DNA of 21,492 nucleotides from a virus, in IMG/VR virus record IMGVR_UViG_3300033141_001781, positions 1-21,492 of that record; one strand, given 5' to 3'. A program made the translations under genes and the position numbers. The notes beneath the pieces are model-generated. The model was not told the DNA's origin. It did no database searches and saw nothing but the letters and a program-made list of their open reading frames with translations. Below are positions 6,232-12,316 of the stretch, piece by piece; the stretch's first letter is position 1; the number at the start of each line of letters is the position of its first letter.

Positions 6232-6487
6232 GACCATCGAGCTAACGATCGACGGCTCCGGCCGGGTGTCGGCCGTCTGGGACGACGCCCTGGCCGATCT
6301 GGCTGAGCTGGGCGAGTGCCGCGTCAAGCGCGCCTCGCACATCGAGTGGGACGGCACGGGCTGGAGTGCTGACCTTTCGCCCGTGGGCGGGCCCGTGCTC
6401 GAAAGCTACCGTCGCCGCCGGGACGCCCTGGCGGCGGAACACGACTGGCTCCTGGCAAACTGGAGACCTGAGTTATGTACGAACTGA
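6218..6487 (+). CDS. Hypothetical protein, companion of DUF2997
   Basis: An 89-residue protein from GTG 6218, with GAGGTG a few bases upstream; it overlaps the DUF2997 stop by 14 bases. It starts with a strand like that of DUF2997 (TIELTIDGSGRVSAVW), then LAELGECRVKRASHIEWDG, and WSADLSPVGGPVLESYRRR. This resembles a recurrent small phage protein that I have seen next to DUF2997 genes, but I know no function for it. The predicted content is beta strands followed by a C-terminal helix rich in A, E and L. It probably works with its two upstream neighbours. Its stop overlaps the next start. Confidence 0.65.
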   Translation: MSSTETIELTIDGSGRVSAVWDDALADLAELGECRVKRASHIEWDGTGWSADLSPVGGPVLESYRRRRDALAAEHDWLLANWRPELCTN

Positions 6488-6954
6488 TCCAGCAGGCTCG
6501 TGACATAGTCGCCGGCCGCTCGCTGTACGTTGCCGCCACGGACCACCTTCGCGCGTTACTGGCGGAGATCGACAGGCTCGCAGATCAGAGGGCAGGGGAC
6601 AGGGGGCAGGGGCTAATGGACGATAAGCGACTCATCCGCTGTAGACATTGTGGCAATGAGATACTCCTCGACGCTGGTGACAAGGAGTGCTACTACTGCC
6701 ACGCGCTGCTGGCGTGCCCACTACCGGACTCCGATCGGGCCAGGCTTGCGGCGATAGCGGGGCCGGTGGCAATGCTGCTCCAATCGCACAACGATCACGG
6801 GCTGCCACTTTCCGTGACGGGAGTCGAGTCGGCGCTCGTGGCGATCCTCCACATGTGCGCCATCGTCGGCGTGCCCCTGCGGGAGCTCGCCGAATACGCG
6901 CGGTTGTACAGCGAATCAACGGACAAGGAGCGATGGCTAAGGGAGATGACCTGA
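6475..6954 (+). CDS. Hypothetical zinc-ribbon protein with in-frame heptamer array
   Basis: A 159-residue protein from ATG 6475 (GGAG at 6462-6465), overlapping the previous gene. It has three parts. Residues 1-36 form a helical N-terminal piece. A short R/G/Q-rich linker encoded by a 7-base tandem array (6586-6613) follows. From about residue 56 there is a zinc ribbon (CRHCG, then CYYCH), then a helical domain. The linker looks like an insertion that joined two pieces. ATG 6616 right after the array could be a second start, giving a 112-residue zinc-ribbon protein. I do not recognise a family. The stop overlaps the start of the HNH gene. Confidence 0.6.
   Translation: MYELIQQARDIVAGRSLYVAATDHLRALLAEIDRLADQRAGDRGQGLMDDKRLIRCRHCGNEILLDAGDKECYYCHALLACPLPDSDRARLAAIAGPVAMLLQSHNDHGLPLSVTGVESALVAILHMCAIVGVPLRELAEYARLYSESTDKERWLREMT
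6586..6613. repeat. Heptamer array, unit CAGGGGN, inside a CDS
   Basis: Four consecutive 7-base units close to CAGGGGN. They are read in frame as a short R/A/G/D/Q linker. Four units are 28 bases, so gain or loss of one unit would change the frame of the second half of the gene. Confidence 0.8.
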
Positions 6955-7349
6955 AGGATGGACGGGGCGTGAGGCTCGGCGACTGCCGCAAGCTGCTGCC
7001 GCGGCGTGCGGCTGACTGGCCGAGCCCGAACATCGTCCGCTACCGGGGCGTGGTCGCAGACTACCGCCGCCGCTGGCAGTTCTGTCAGGTGTGCGAGGTC
7101 CCGTTGACGAGCGCTCAATGTGACGTGCACCATATCGTGGGCGGCGCGGGGCGGTCGGACGAGCGATGCAACCTGCTGCGGCTCTGCACCGGGTGCCACG
7201 ACGAGAGCTGGAGTGCCATGCTCCCCGTGTCGCTGTGGGCCAAGTGGCGGACCGACCGGCAGGCCCTCGACTGGGTGCGGCTGGCGGTCCTGCTCGGGCA
7301 TCACCTGCCGGAGCCCCGGCCGCCGGCGTGGTATAATAAGGGTGCATAG
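6933..7349 (+). CDS. HNH endonuclease-domain protein
   Basis: A 138-residue protein from ATG 6933, preceded by AAGGAG (6925-6930). Earlier in-frame codons would lie inside the previous gene. The HNH nuclease pattern is complete: C51-x2-C54 (structural zinc), D65-H66-H67 followed by I-V-G-G, N80-L-L-R-L, then C85-x2-C88-H89. HNH proteins cut DNA with one metal ion. In phages they serve as homing nucleases or help terminase at packaging sites. Here the gene is far from TerL and sits in a block of small genes, so homing or a role in early DNA processing is more likely. The C-terminal 45 residues are W/L/R-rich and end in WYNKGA. Confidence 0.8.
   Translation: MAKGDDLKDGRGVRLGDCRKLLPRRAADWPSPNIVRYRGVVADYRRRWQFCQVCEVPLTSAQCDVHHIVGGAGRSDERCNLLRLCTGCHDESWSAMLPVSLWAKWRTDRQALDWVRLAVLLGHHLPEPRPPAWYNKGA
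7329..7337 (+). promoter_or_regulatory. Candidate extended -10 promoter (TGG-TATAAT)
   Basis: TGG followed by a perfect TATAAT (7332-7337) fits an extended -10 element, which can work without a -35 box. None is visible. It lies inside the end of the HNH gene, 25 bases before the ATG at 7362. Confidence 0.35.
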
Positions 7350-7361
7350 GAGAAATTGCGA

Positions 7362-7754
7362 ATGGTTTCCAAGGCTCCCCGACGATCACACCTCTACATC
7401 CTCAATGGTAAGGAGGTCGTGCCCGTAACCGACGTGGCCGAATGGTGCCGTTGGCGCAGGGCGGTCGCCCCGGTAGTGGTGGGGAGGACGGAGACAAGAG
7501 GCTGCCTCGTCAGCACGGTGTTCCTCGGAATGGATCACGGCTTGGACTGCACGCGGCCGCTGCTGTTCGAGACGATGATCTTAGGCGGGCGCCGCGACGG
7601 GCGGCAGTGGCGATACTCAACGTGGGACGAGGCGGAGGAGGGGCACGCCCGCGTCACGCGATTAGTCCGCGACGACGTTTGGTGGCGGCGGCTGGCTGCG
7701 GGGGTACTACGCCTGTTTTTTTGGAGGCACACTGCCGATGCTGTACGATCCTGA
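7362..7754 (+). CDS. Conserved-looking phage protein of unknown function (130 aa)
   Basis: ATG 7362 is chosen, ten bases after AGGAG; TTG 7356 would be too close to that site. The sequence has a pattern that I associate with a common phage family: an N-terminal LYILNGKEVVPV, VAEWCRWRR, then STVFLGMDH, LLFETMILGG and RYSTWDEAEEGH. No enzyme activity is known to me for this family. The end (WWRRLAAGVLRLFFWRH) contains an amphipathic or weakly hydrophobic segment that could touch membrane. A candidate extended -10 promoter precedes the gene. Confidence 0.7.
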   Translation: MVSKAPRRSHLYILNGKEVVPVTDVAEWCRWRRAVAPVVVGRTETRGCLVSTVFLGMDHGLDCTRPLLFETMILGGRRDGRQWRYSTWDEAEEGHARVTRLVRDDVWWRRLAAGVLRLFFWRHTADAVRS

Positions 7755-7896
7755 GAACTTGCCGGACCAGAACGTCGATCCTCCCCGCGAGGAGGAGCTG
7801 ACTGGCTGGGAGCGGCAGGACCTCCGCGAGACGGAGGGTGACCTGCTTTACCACGAGTGGGCAGAAAGGGAGGGCGAGAAATGCGACGCACCATGA
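7738..7896 (+). CDS. Small acidic hypothetical protein (52 aa)
   Basis: An open frame from ATG 7738 to TGA 7894-7896, with GGAGG at 7723-7727. It overlaps both neighbours (ending 7754 and starting 7881), fits the tiling of this gene block, and fills what would otherwise be a gap. The peptide is strongly acidic, with many E and D (for example PPREEEL and RETEGDLLYHEW), no cysteine pair and no membrane segment. Small acidic phage proteins sometimes mimic DNA or act as inhibitors, but nothing here proves this. Confidence 0.5.
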   Translation: MLYDPENLPDQNVDPPREEELTGWERQDLRETEGDLLYHEWAEREGEKCDAP

Positions 7897-8132
7897 AGGT
7901 CGTTTGGAAAGAAGACGCAACGGGCAGGGAGCTGTTGAACAGGGAGGGCGACAACGTGTACAGCGTCGTCGTGGCCACCTGCAATGCCGGTACGCTTGCC
8001 GAACTCGGCAAAGCAATTCTTGACGGACTCCGGGGGACACCCGAGGCCGGCGAGCTGCTTGAATATGCAGCCGGCGTAGTCTTCCCTGAAACAGCCAAAG
8101 AAAGCGAACCCTGCGGCGACGGTCGGAAGTAA
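7881..8132 (+). CDS. Hypothetical protein (83 aa)
   Basis: ATG 7881 has AGGGAGGG (7867-7874) seven bases upstream, better than the GTG at 7857. The small protein has an N-terminal strand pair (MKVVWKEDATGRELL, then YSVVVATCN) followed by helices (GTLAELGKAILDGL, EAGELLEYAAGVVF) and a polar tail. The family is not recognised. It belongs to the run of overlapping small genes 5564-8431, all read in one direction and probably co-transcribed. Confidence 0.55.
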   Translation: MRRTMKVVWKEDATGRELLNREGDNVYSVVVATCNAGTLAELGKAILDGLRGTPEAGELLEYAAGVVFPETAKESEPCGDGRK

Positions 8133-8155
8133 CCCGAAGGCCGGGAGCAGTGAGG

Positions 8156-8431
8156 ATGGTGGAGTTTTCGCTGACGCCCAAGAGGGTCCTTGGCCTGGCT
8201 GACGGCCGGCGGGCGAGTAACCACGGGCCGTTTAGCTGGTGGGGCCCGGCGAGCGCTGCCATCTGGTCAGCCGGCGCGCCGCACGACGTGGTGACGGTGG
8301 CCGGCGGCCGCTACTTCGCGTGGTGGCGGGGCAGGCAGGTAGCCCGCTACAACTCGGCCACCGGCGAGCTGAGGATAGACTGGCCGGCGATTGCCGGCAG
8401 GGCTCGGGAGCTGGTTCGGGAGGCAGCCTGA
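8156..8431 (+). CDS. Hypothetical protein (91 aa)
   Basis: ATG 8156 is eight bases after GGAG (8144-8147); GTG 8150 is the weaker alternative. The product is rich in W, R and A with strand-like segments (WWGPASAAIW, DVVTVAGGRYFAWWRGRQVARY) and a C-terminal helix (WPAIAGRARELVREAA). I do not recognise a family. It is the last gene of the second gene block. A near-consensus promoter starts eleven bases after its stop, so transcription is renewed there. Confidence 0.55.
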   Translation: MVEFSLTPKRVLGLADGRRASNHGPFSWWGPASAAIWSAGAPHDVVTVAGGRYFAWWRGRQVARYNSATGELRIDWPAIAGRARELVREAA

Positions 8432-8441
8432 AAGGTTGGGG

Positions 8442-8470
8442 TTTACAGGAGCCGCCCGAGGTGCTATAGT
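8442..8470 (+). promoter_or_regulatory. Near-consensus sigma70-type promoter
   Basis: TTTACA (8442-8447, 5 of 6), a gap of exactly 17 bases, and TATAGT (8465-8470, 5 of 6). The predicted transcription start is about 8477. It is the best promoter in the window and has no gene behind it for about 740 bases, so it probably makes a non-coding RNA or a very long leader. Confidence 0.6.
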
Positions 8471-8490
8471 TGGGGCAGTTGAAGCTTTAT

Positions 8491-8524
8491 CCAAGAAAAG
8501 AGGCCCGACCGTGGAGGACGGGCC
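8491..8524 (-). terminator. Weak intrinsic terminator, minus strand
   Basis: GGCCCG (8502-8507) pairs with CGGGCC (8519-8524). On the minus strand the hairpin is followed by TCTTTTCTT. The tract is broken by C, so efficiency would be modest. It may instead be an ordinary hairpin of the + strand RNA. Confidence 0.3.
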
Positions 8525-8648
8525 CCGAGTGACCGGCGGCGGCACGACCCGCTGGGCCGGTCTGCATAACGCAACGGCAACTTGCGCCATGCCTTTATTA
8601 GCAATCATTATAGCAGAACTTTCGCCGGCAGCAATAGCGCCGCCGGAC

Positions 8649-8683
8649 AAAAAAGACCCGCGGAGTGGTGCGGAACACGGGTC
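8649..8683 (-). terminator. Intrinsic terminator, minus strand
   Basis: GACCCG (8655-8660) pairs with CGGGTC (8678-8683), and on the minus strand six T follow directly (A6 at 8649-8654). It would stop transcripts entering from the right, although no minus-strand gene is convincing. Its presence inside the non-coding block suggests antisense transcription or protection against it. Confidence 0.45.
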
Positions 8684-9214
8684 GCCCTCTGGCAAGCTGG
8701 GGCGGCCCGCGTTCTTTTCTTGGCTGGGCTTACGGGTCCCCCTCTTGGCGGCTGGCAGAAGCGGAACCGAGCGAGACTCCGCCCGCGACGGACGCGGCCA
8801 GCCGCCGCAATTTACCCGCCTAGCCTTTCTTTTCTGCCTCGAATCAGCGTCAGCCGGATTCGCAACCGGCCGAGGTACTTGCCGGCTCTGCGGGGAGAAC
8901 CCCCGAGCGTTGCCGGAGATATAGCCCAGGATGGCGACGGGATCGGACGCCCGACGAGGCCAAGGCCACCAGGCACAGCCCACAAGCGGCCGAGGTAACG
9001 GAGCGTTGAAGGCCGCAATCCGACCGTAGTCGGTGCCGACGTCCGGGCTACGGTAAACAGCGTGGGTCCGTGGGGGAAGCTGGACGCGGACAGAAAGAAA
9101 GTCCAGCCGGAAAGCTGGCCTCCCAGGGCGGTGGCGAAAGCCTATTTGTGCCGGCTCCGCTTGCCAAAAACGGGGTCGGTGCGCGACCAACCCGAACGAT
9201 AGCGAACAGCAACA

Positions 9215-9700
9215 ATGAAATCCCTACGCTATACCACGAAAGCTGAAGAACATGCCTACATGAAGGGAAGGCAGGAGATGAATCGGAGGGCTGCCCTCCG
9301 GAACCAAAACGAAAACTGGTTCGCGGACAAGCTGAAAACCAACAAGCACAAATGGAGCCGGCAAGCCCAGTGGGGTTACCGGCTCTTTGATTTCTGGTGT
9401 CACGAACTTGGGATTGCAGTGGAAGTAGACGGGCCCGAGCACGACCCCGGTTACGACGGCTACCGGGATAAGTACAATTATCTTCGCAGCGGGATCATCG
9501 TTCTGCATGTCCGAAACCGAAATGAGGCCGACGCGAAACTGGCCTTGGAGTTCATTGCGAAAGCAGAGGACTGGAGTAGCCGCCGTAGGTTGTTAGGCCT
9601 GGACAGTACCAAGAAAAGAGATCGAAAACGCTTAGCACAACGTGCGAGCAGAAAGCCGTGGGTGCCTAGCCCTTCGCCAGAACTCGATATCGAAAACTGA
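9215..9700 (+). CDS. Vsr/DUF559-like nuclease of the PD-(D/E)xK type
   Basis: A 161-residue protein. ATG 9215 gives the longest frame but has no clear ribosome site; ATG 9260 is an alternative. The core WGYRLFDFWCHELGIAVEVDG, then PEH, then YLRSGIIVLHVRN matches the DUF559/very-short-patch-repair endonuclease fold. D59 lies on one strand, E70-V-D72-G on the next, and H76 follows; these are the expected metal and catalytic residues. Vsr proteins nick DNA at T:G mismatches near methylated cytosines, and relatives act as homing nucleases. The gene directly follows a long structured non-coding region, and the window also has a C5 methyltransferase whose mismatches Vsr would repair. Either role fits. 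The tail after residue 120 is basic. Confidence 0.75.
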   Translation: MKSLRYTTKAEEHAYMKGRQEMNRRAALRNQNENWFADKLKTNKHKWSRQAQWGYRLFDFWCHELGIAVEVDGPEHDPGYDGYRDKYNYLRSGIIVLHVRNRNEADAKLALEFIAKAEDWSSRRRLLGLDSTKKRDRKRLAQRASRKPWVPSPSPELDIEN

Positions 9701-9790
9701 GATCATGGCCATGATGCAAGGCCTGGATTCAGTGAGGTCAGAGGGAAGCGAAGGGAGTGTCCCAGGGGGGAGGGTGCGCAGTTTTTTTTG

Positions 9791-9796
9791 TATAAT
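9791..9796 (+). promoter_or_regulatory. Candidate -10 box (TATAAT) before the 9817 gene
   Basis: A perfect TATAAT, 20 bases before the GTG start, preceded by eight T (9782-9789). No -35 box is seen. The T-run after GGGTGCGCAG could also be the end of a weak terminator for the nuclease gene. The rest of 9701-9816 holds nothing else that I can identify. Confidence 0.35.
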
Positions 9797-9816
9797 GGGA
9801 TCAAAGGAGTGAGTCC

Positions 9817-11220
9817 GTGGCAAAGGCGAAAATGAAGTTGGCGGATATTGTTTGGGACCCTGATATTTATCCCCGCGACAAATGGGCTGCGAGCACCGTG
9901 GCCAGGTACGCTGACGCCTACCTGGCAGGGGAGCAGCTTCCGCCGTTGGGTATTGAGAAGGGCACCAAGCGACTGCTCGACGGGAGGCACCGCGAGCTGG
10001 CCATTGTTAGGGCGAACGAGCTTTACGATCAGGCCGACAAGCGTGACGGTTGGACTCGACCTGGCGAGAAGGTCGACGTGGAGTTTCACGTCGTGCCAGA
10101 TAACGTGCCGATCAAACTGTACGCTGCCAGCCTCAGCGCCAAGCACGGCGACCGGCTTTCGTCGGCCGATACAAAGGCGTTGGCCCGTGAGTTGTTCGCC
10201 GAGTCCGAGGACGAGGCGACGGCCGAAGCTGTAGCGAACTGGCTGGGTGTGTCAAAACGCACGGCCTACAACTACCTGTCGGACCTGATCGCCAAGAAGC
10301 GTGAGGGCCAGCTCTCGCAGATCAGCGTACTGAGCCGGCTGGGATGGACGCAGCAAGAGATCGGGGAGGCCGTGAAATTGACACAAGGCCGGATCAGCCA
10401 GTTTTTATTAGAAAGTGCAGACTTGCACAAACTAATAAAAAATCGCCTTTCGTCCGGCATCCCGGTTGAGGAGGTAGCCTCGGACGCGAACATGACGCTG
10501 CCGCTGGCTTGGTCGATCAAGCTCGACGGCGAGAAGGACGATGCGAAACGGCTGGACCAACTCGGCGTCAACGTCCAGCCCTACGATGTCTGGAACTTTG
10601 CCGGCTGCCTGGAAGGCTTCGGCATGGACTATCCGGGACGAATCCCGGCCCAGCTTGTCGCGCACGTCCTGTATTTCTACACGAAGCCGAAGCAGCTTAT
10701 CCTCGATCCGATGGCCGGCGGCGGGACGGTTAACGATGTTTGCCTGGCGATGGGGAGGCGTTGTTACAGCTACGATGCCCACCCGGTCCGGTACGACGTG
10801 GTGGAACACGACATGGCCGCCGGTTGGCCGGACAGGATCAAGAAGGCGTCGTTGATCTTCTGGGACCCTCCGTACTTTGACAAGGTAGACAAGCAGTACG
10901 GCGAGAAGAGCATTAGCCGCCTGGAGCGTGCGAAGTATCTGGCGTTCTTTGAGGCTCGTTTCAAGGAGGCGAGAAAACTCGCGAACGCCGGCACCTTGCT
11001 TGCCTTCCTAATGAGCAACTGGGACGATCCAAAGCAACCCGGCAACACCATCGGGCTCTGGGATTACGCCGACAAGTTGCGAGCTGCGAAGTGGAAGCTC
11101 CTGCGGCAGATCGACTGCCCCTTGTCCACACAACAGGTCCATCCGGACATCGTGCAGAAAAAGAGAAAGTCACGAGGGCTGTGCCGTCTTCAGAGAAGCC
11201 TGCTGATATGTCAGAAGTAA
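9817..11220 (+). CDS. ParB/HTH/DNA methyltransferase fusion
   Basis: A 467-residue protein from GTG 9817, seven bases after AAAGGAG. Three parts are visible. Residues 1-100 resemble a ParB/Srx domain with the typical RLLDGRHRELA (residues 52-62). Residues 130-230 hold two helix-turn-helix-like stretches (AVANWLGVSKRTAYNYLSDL and LGWTQQEIGEAVKLTQGRIS). The C-terminal part is an amino-methyltransferase with AdoMet-binding DPMAGGGT (297-304) and catalytic D350-P-P-Y353. It ends with the common VHPDIVQKK. DPPY fits N6-adenine or N4-cytosine modification of DNA. The ParB part may use a nucleotide or help DNA binding. It probably marks phage DNA against host restriction. The frame is intact. Confidence 0.85.
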   Translation: MAKAKMKLADIVWDPDIYPRDKWAASTVARYADAYLAGEQLPPLGIEKGTKRLLDGRHRELAIVRANELYDQADKRDGWTRPGEKVDVEFHVVPDNVPIKLYAASLSAKHGDRLSSADTKALARELFAESEDEATAEAVANWLGVSKRTAYNYLSDLIAKKREGQLSQISVLSRLGWTQQEIGEAVKLTQGRISQFLLESADLHKLIKNRLSSGIPVEEVASDANMTLPLAWSIKLDGEKDDAKRLDQLGVNVQPYDVWNFAGCLEGFGMDYPGRIPAQLVAHVLYFYTKPKQLILDPMAGGGTVNDVCLAMGRRCYSYDAHPVRYDVVEHDMAAGWPDRIKKASLIFWDPPYFDKVDKQYGEKSISRLERAKYLAFFEARFKEARKLANAGTLLAFLMSNWDDPKQPGNTIGLWDYADKLRAAKWKLLRQIDCPLSTQQVHPDIVQKKRKSRGLCRLQRSLLICQK

Positions 11221-11858
11221 GACTCCAGTACTATTCGTCGGCCTACATCGTCGGTTTCTGCCGCAAGCATCCGATAGATTGGATGCCTGCCTGGGCCTCA
11301 GAACGCAGACGTGGCGCCTTGGCAGATCAGTGCGGTATGCCGCCAAAGCCGAGCGTAGCGATATTCTTCGAGCTACTAACGGCGGGAAAAAAGCTCTTTA
11401 CTCAGGGTGAGTTTTGGTCTCGTTGCGTCGAAAGCTGGGACGGCGAGTGGTGGCAGAAACTGGACGCTCATCGGCGCACAGCATTGCAGGCCAAAGCATA
11501 CGCAAACTTTTATCCCTCCTGTATTGATCAGCTTCACGTCTGGGCACTGCTTGTAGAGGAAGGGGATTTCGATGAGTGTTTCCTCGATACGCTTGAGGAT
11601 TATGTTGGGCACAGCGATTTGACGTTGGTTCGCAACGGCACCAGAATAAAAATAGGACTGCGCATCGGCAGTCGTCATGCCCAACAGGACAGAAGCTATA
11701 AGCTTACACACAGGAAGGCAGATCAGTCTGTCGTAGACGTACCTTTGCCGCTAGATCGACCCATGGACGCGCGCAGCAATAAACGCTGGTACGAGTGGTC
11801 AGATCTGTCCCGCTTGATTGGTTGCGAGCCGGAACGGCAGACAGGGCTGTTCGATTGA
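11208..11858 (+). CDS. Hypothetical protein beside the methyltransferase; possible nuclease
   Basis: A 216-residue protein from ATG 11208, overlapping the methyltransferase stop; the ribosome site (GAGAAG) is weak, so coupling is likely. It is W/F-rich. The second half has a long helix (DQLHVWALLVEEGDFDECFLD), then DLTLVRNGTRIKIGLRIGS, then SYKLTHRK. A D followed about eleven residues later by a strand with K is loosely like a PD-(D/E)xK site, but the expected E before K is missing, so nuclease activity is only a guess. Direct overlap with a methyltransferase gene makes a restriction or specificity partner conceivable. I do not recognise a named family. Confidence 0.6.
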   Translation: MSEVRLQYYSSAYIVGFCRKHPIDWMPAWASERRRGALADQCGMPPKPSVAIFFELLTAGKKLFTQGEFWSRCVESWDGEWWQKLDAHRRTALQAKAYANFYPSCIDQLHVWALLVEEGDFDECFLDTLEDYVGHSDLTLVRNGTRIKIGLRIGSRHAQQDRSYKLTHRKADQSVVDVPLPLDRPMDARSNKRWYEWSDLSRLIGCEPERQTGLFD

Positions 11859-11861
11859 TAC

Positions 11862-12065
11862 ATGGGTATAATGAAACACCTCCACTACGACGCCGTGACG
11901 CTCGGTAAGGGGCACGTAACCCAAAGGCTCGTCGAGGAGACAGGGATGAGTCCGGATGCACTTGCCGAGGTGATCGGCGGCTACTTCGCCGAGATGCTCG
12001 CGGGAGCGAGGCAGCCGGAGATCGAGCAGGAAAGGCAGATGAGGTTGTTCGATGACGATCTTTGA
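11862..12065 (+). CDS. Small hypothetical protein (67 aa)
   Basis: The frame opens at ATG 11862 and again at ATG 11871 (MKHLHYDAVTLGKGHVTQRL). A TATAAT at 11867-11872 overlaps both starts. A third possible start, ATG 11946, has the best ribosome site (GAGGAG, 11934-11939) and would leave a 39-residue peptide. The helical C-terminal part (MSPDALAEVIGGYFAEMLAG, then polar residues, then RLFDDDL) is shared by all versions. No family is recognised. The end RLFDDDL resembles the short C-terminal peptides that bind the sliding clamp (Q/RLxLF-type), an interesting but unproven reading. The stop overlaps the next gene. Confidence 0.5.
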   Translation: MGIMKHLHYDAVTLGKGHVTQRLVEETGMSPDALAEVIGGYFAEMLAGARQPEIEQERQMRLFDDDL

Positions 12066-12270
12066 CGAGATGAAGCCCGGCCCCGACGCCCGGCTGGACG
12101 ATAAATTGCCGGTGCGGAAGCCGCCGCACTCCGGGCCGTGCGATTGGCAGGACGTGCCGGTGGCGAGCAAGCAACTCAACGCGAAGCCGGACCCGAACGG
12201 CCGGTGGTTCCGGCGGGAATGTCGATTATGCTCGCGGTTCTATGGATTTGGGGTGAGGGATGACGAGTAG
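12052..12270 (+). CDS. Small hypothetical protein with cysteine motif (72 aa)
   Basis: ATG 12052 is six bases after GAGG and overlaps the previous stop. The protein is polar and proline-rich in its first half. The second half has one early cysteine (GPCDWQDVPVASKQL) and then FRRECRLCSRFYGF. This makes a likely zinc-binding CxxC pair with one or more partners further upstream, similar to small zinc-finger proteins of phages. Function is unknown. Its stop overlaps a possible start (ATG 12260) of the next frame. Confidence 0.55.
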   Translation: MTIFDEMKPGPDARLDDKLPVRKPPHSGPCDWQDVPVASKQLNAKPDPNGRWFRRECRLCSRFYGFGVRDDE

Positions 12271-12316
12271 GCGTAGTTCATTTCGCAACTTGATTTCACC
12301 GAAGGGAGGGTTGCCG

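Larger units (their letters stand above)
8477..9214 (+). ncRNA. Candidate large structured non-coding RNA upstream of a nuclease gene
   Basis: This ~740-base stretch has no convincing gene on either strand but follows the best promoter of the window. I can place many helices by hand. Examples are GACCGG/CCGGTC (8531 with 8562), CGCAA/TTGCG (8570 with 8586), a 10-bp stem GGCGGCTGGC/GCCAGCCGCC (8747-8756 with 8797-8806), a long-range CTGGGCT/AGCCCAG (8724-8730 with 8923-8929), CCGGC/GCCGG (8882 with 8916) enclosing CGGGG/CCCCG, ACCGTAG/CTACGGT (9023-9029 with 9048-9054), GCTGGAC/GTCCAGC (9079 with 9107) and GGTCG/CGACC (9174 with 9188). The 11-mer CGGCCGAGGTA occurs twice (8868 and 8988), each time followed by GAGCGTTG. 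It ends directly at the nuclease start. Possible classes are a HEARO/OMEGA-like RNA, a degenerate intron, or a new family. Boundaries are approximate. Confidence 0.45.

Noticed and set aside
8724-9060. Group I intron upstream of the nuclease gene
   Set aside because: GAGATATAGCCC resembles a P7 strand and can pair with CTGGGCT at 8724, but no full P3-P8 core, no P1 with U-G and no split host gene could be found. Kept only as an alternative for the RNA.
8267-9190. Minus-strand open frame of 307 codons over the non-coding block
   Set aside because: No ribosome site, no domain, R/P-rich translation typical of the reverse of GC-rich DNA; terminator-like hairpins lie inside it. Smaller + frames (8391-8924, 8582-8998) were dropped for the same reasons.
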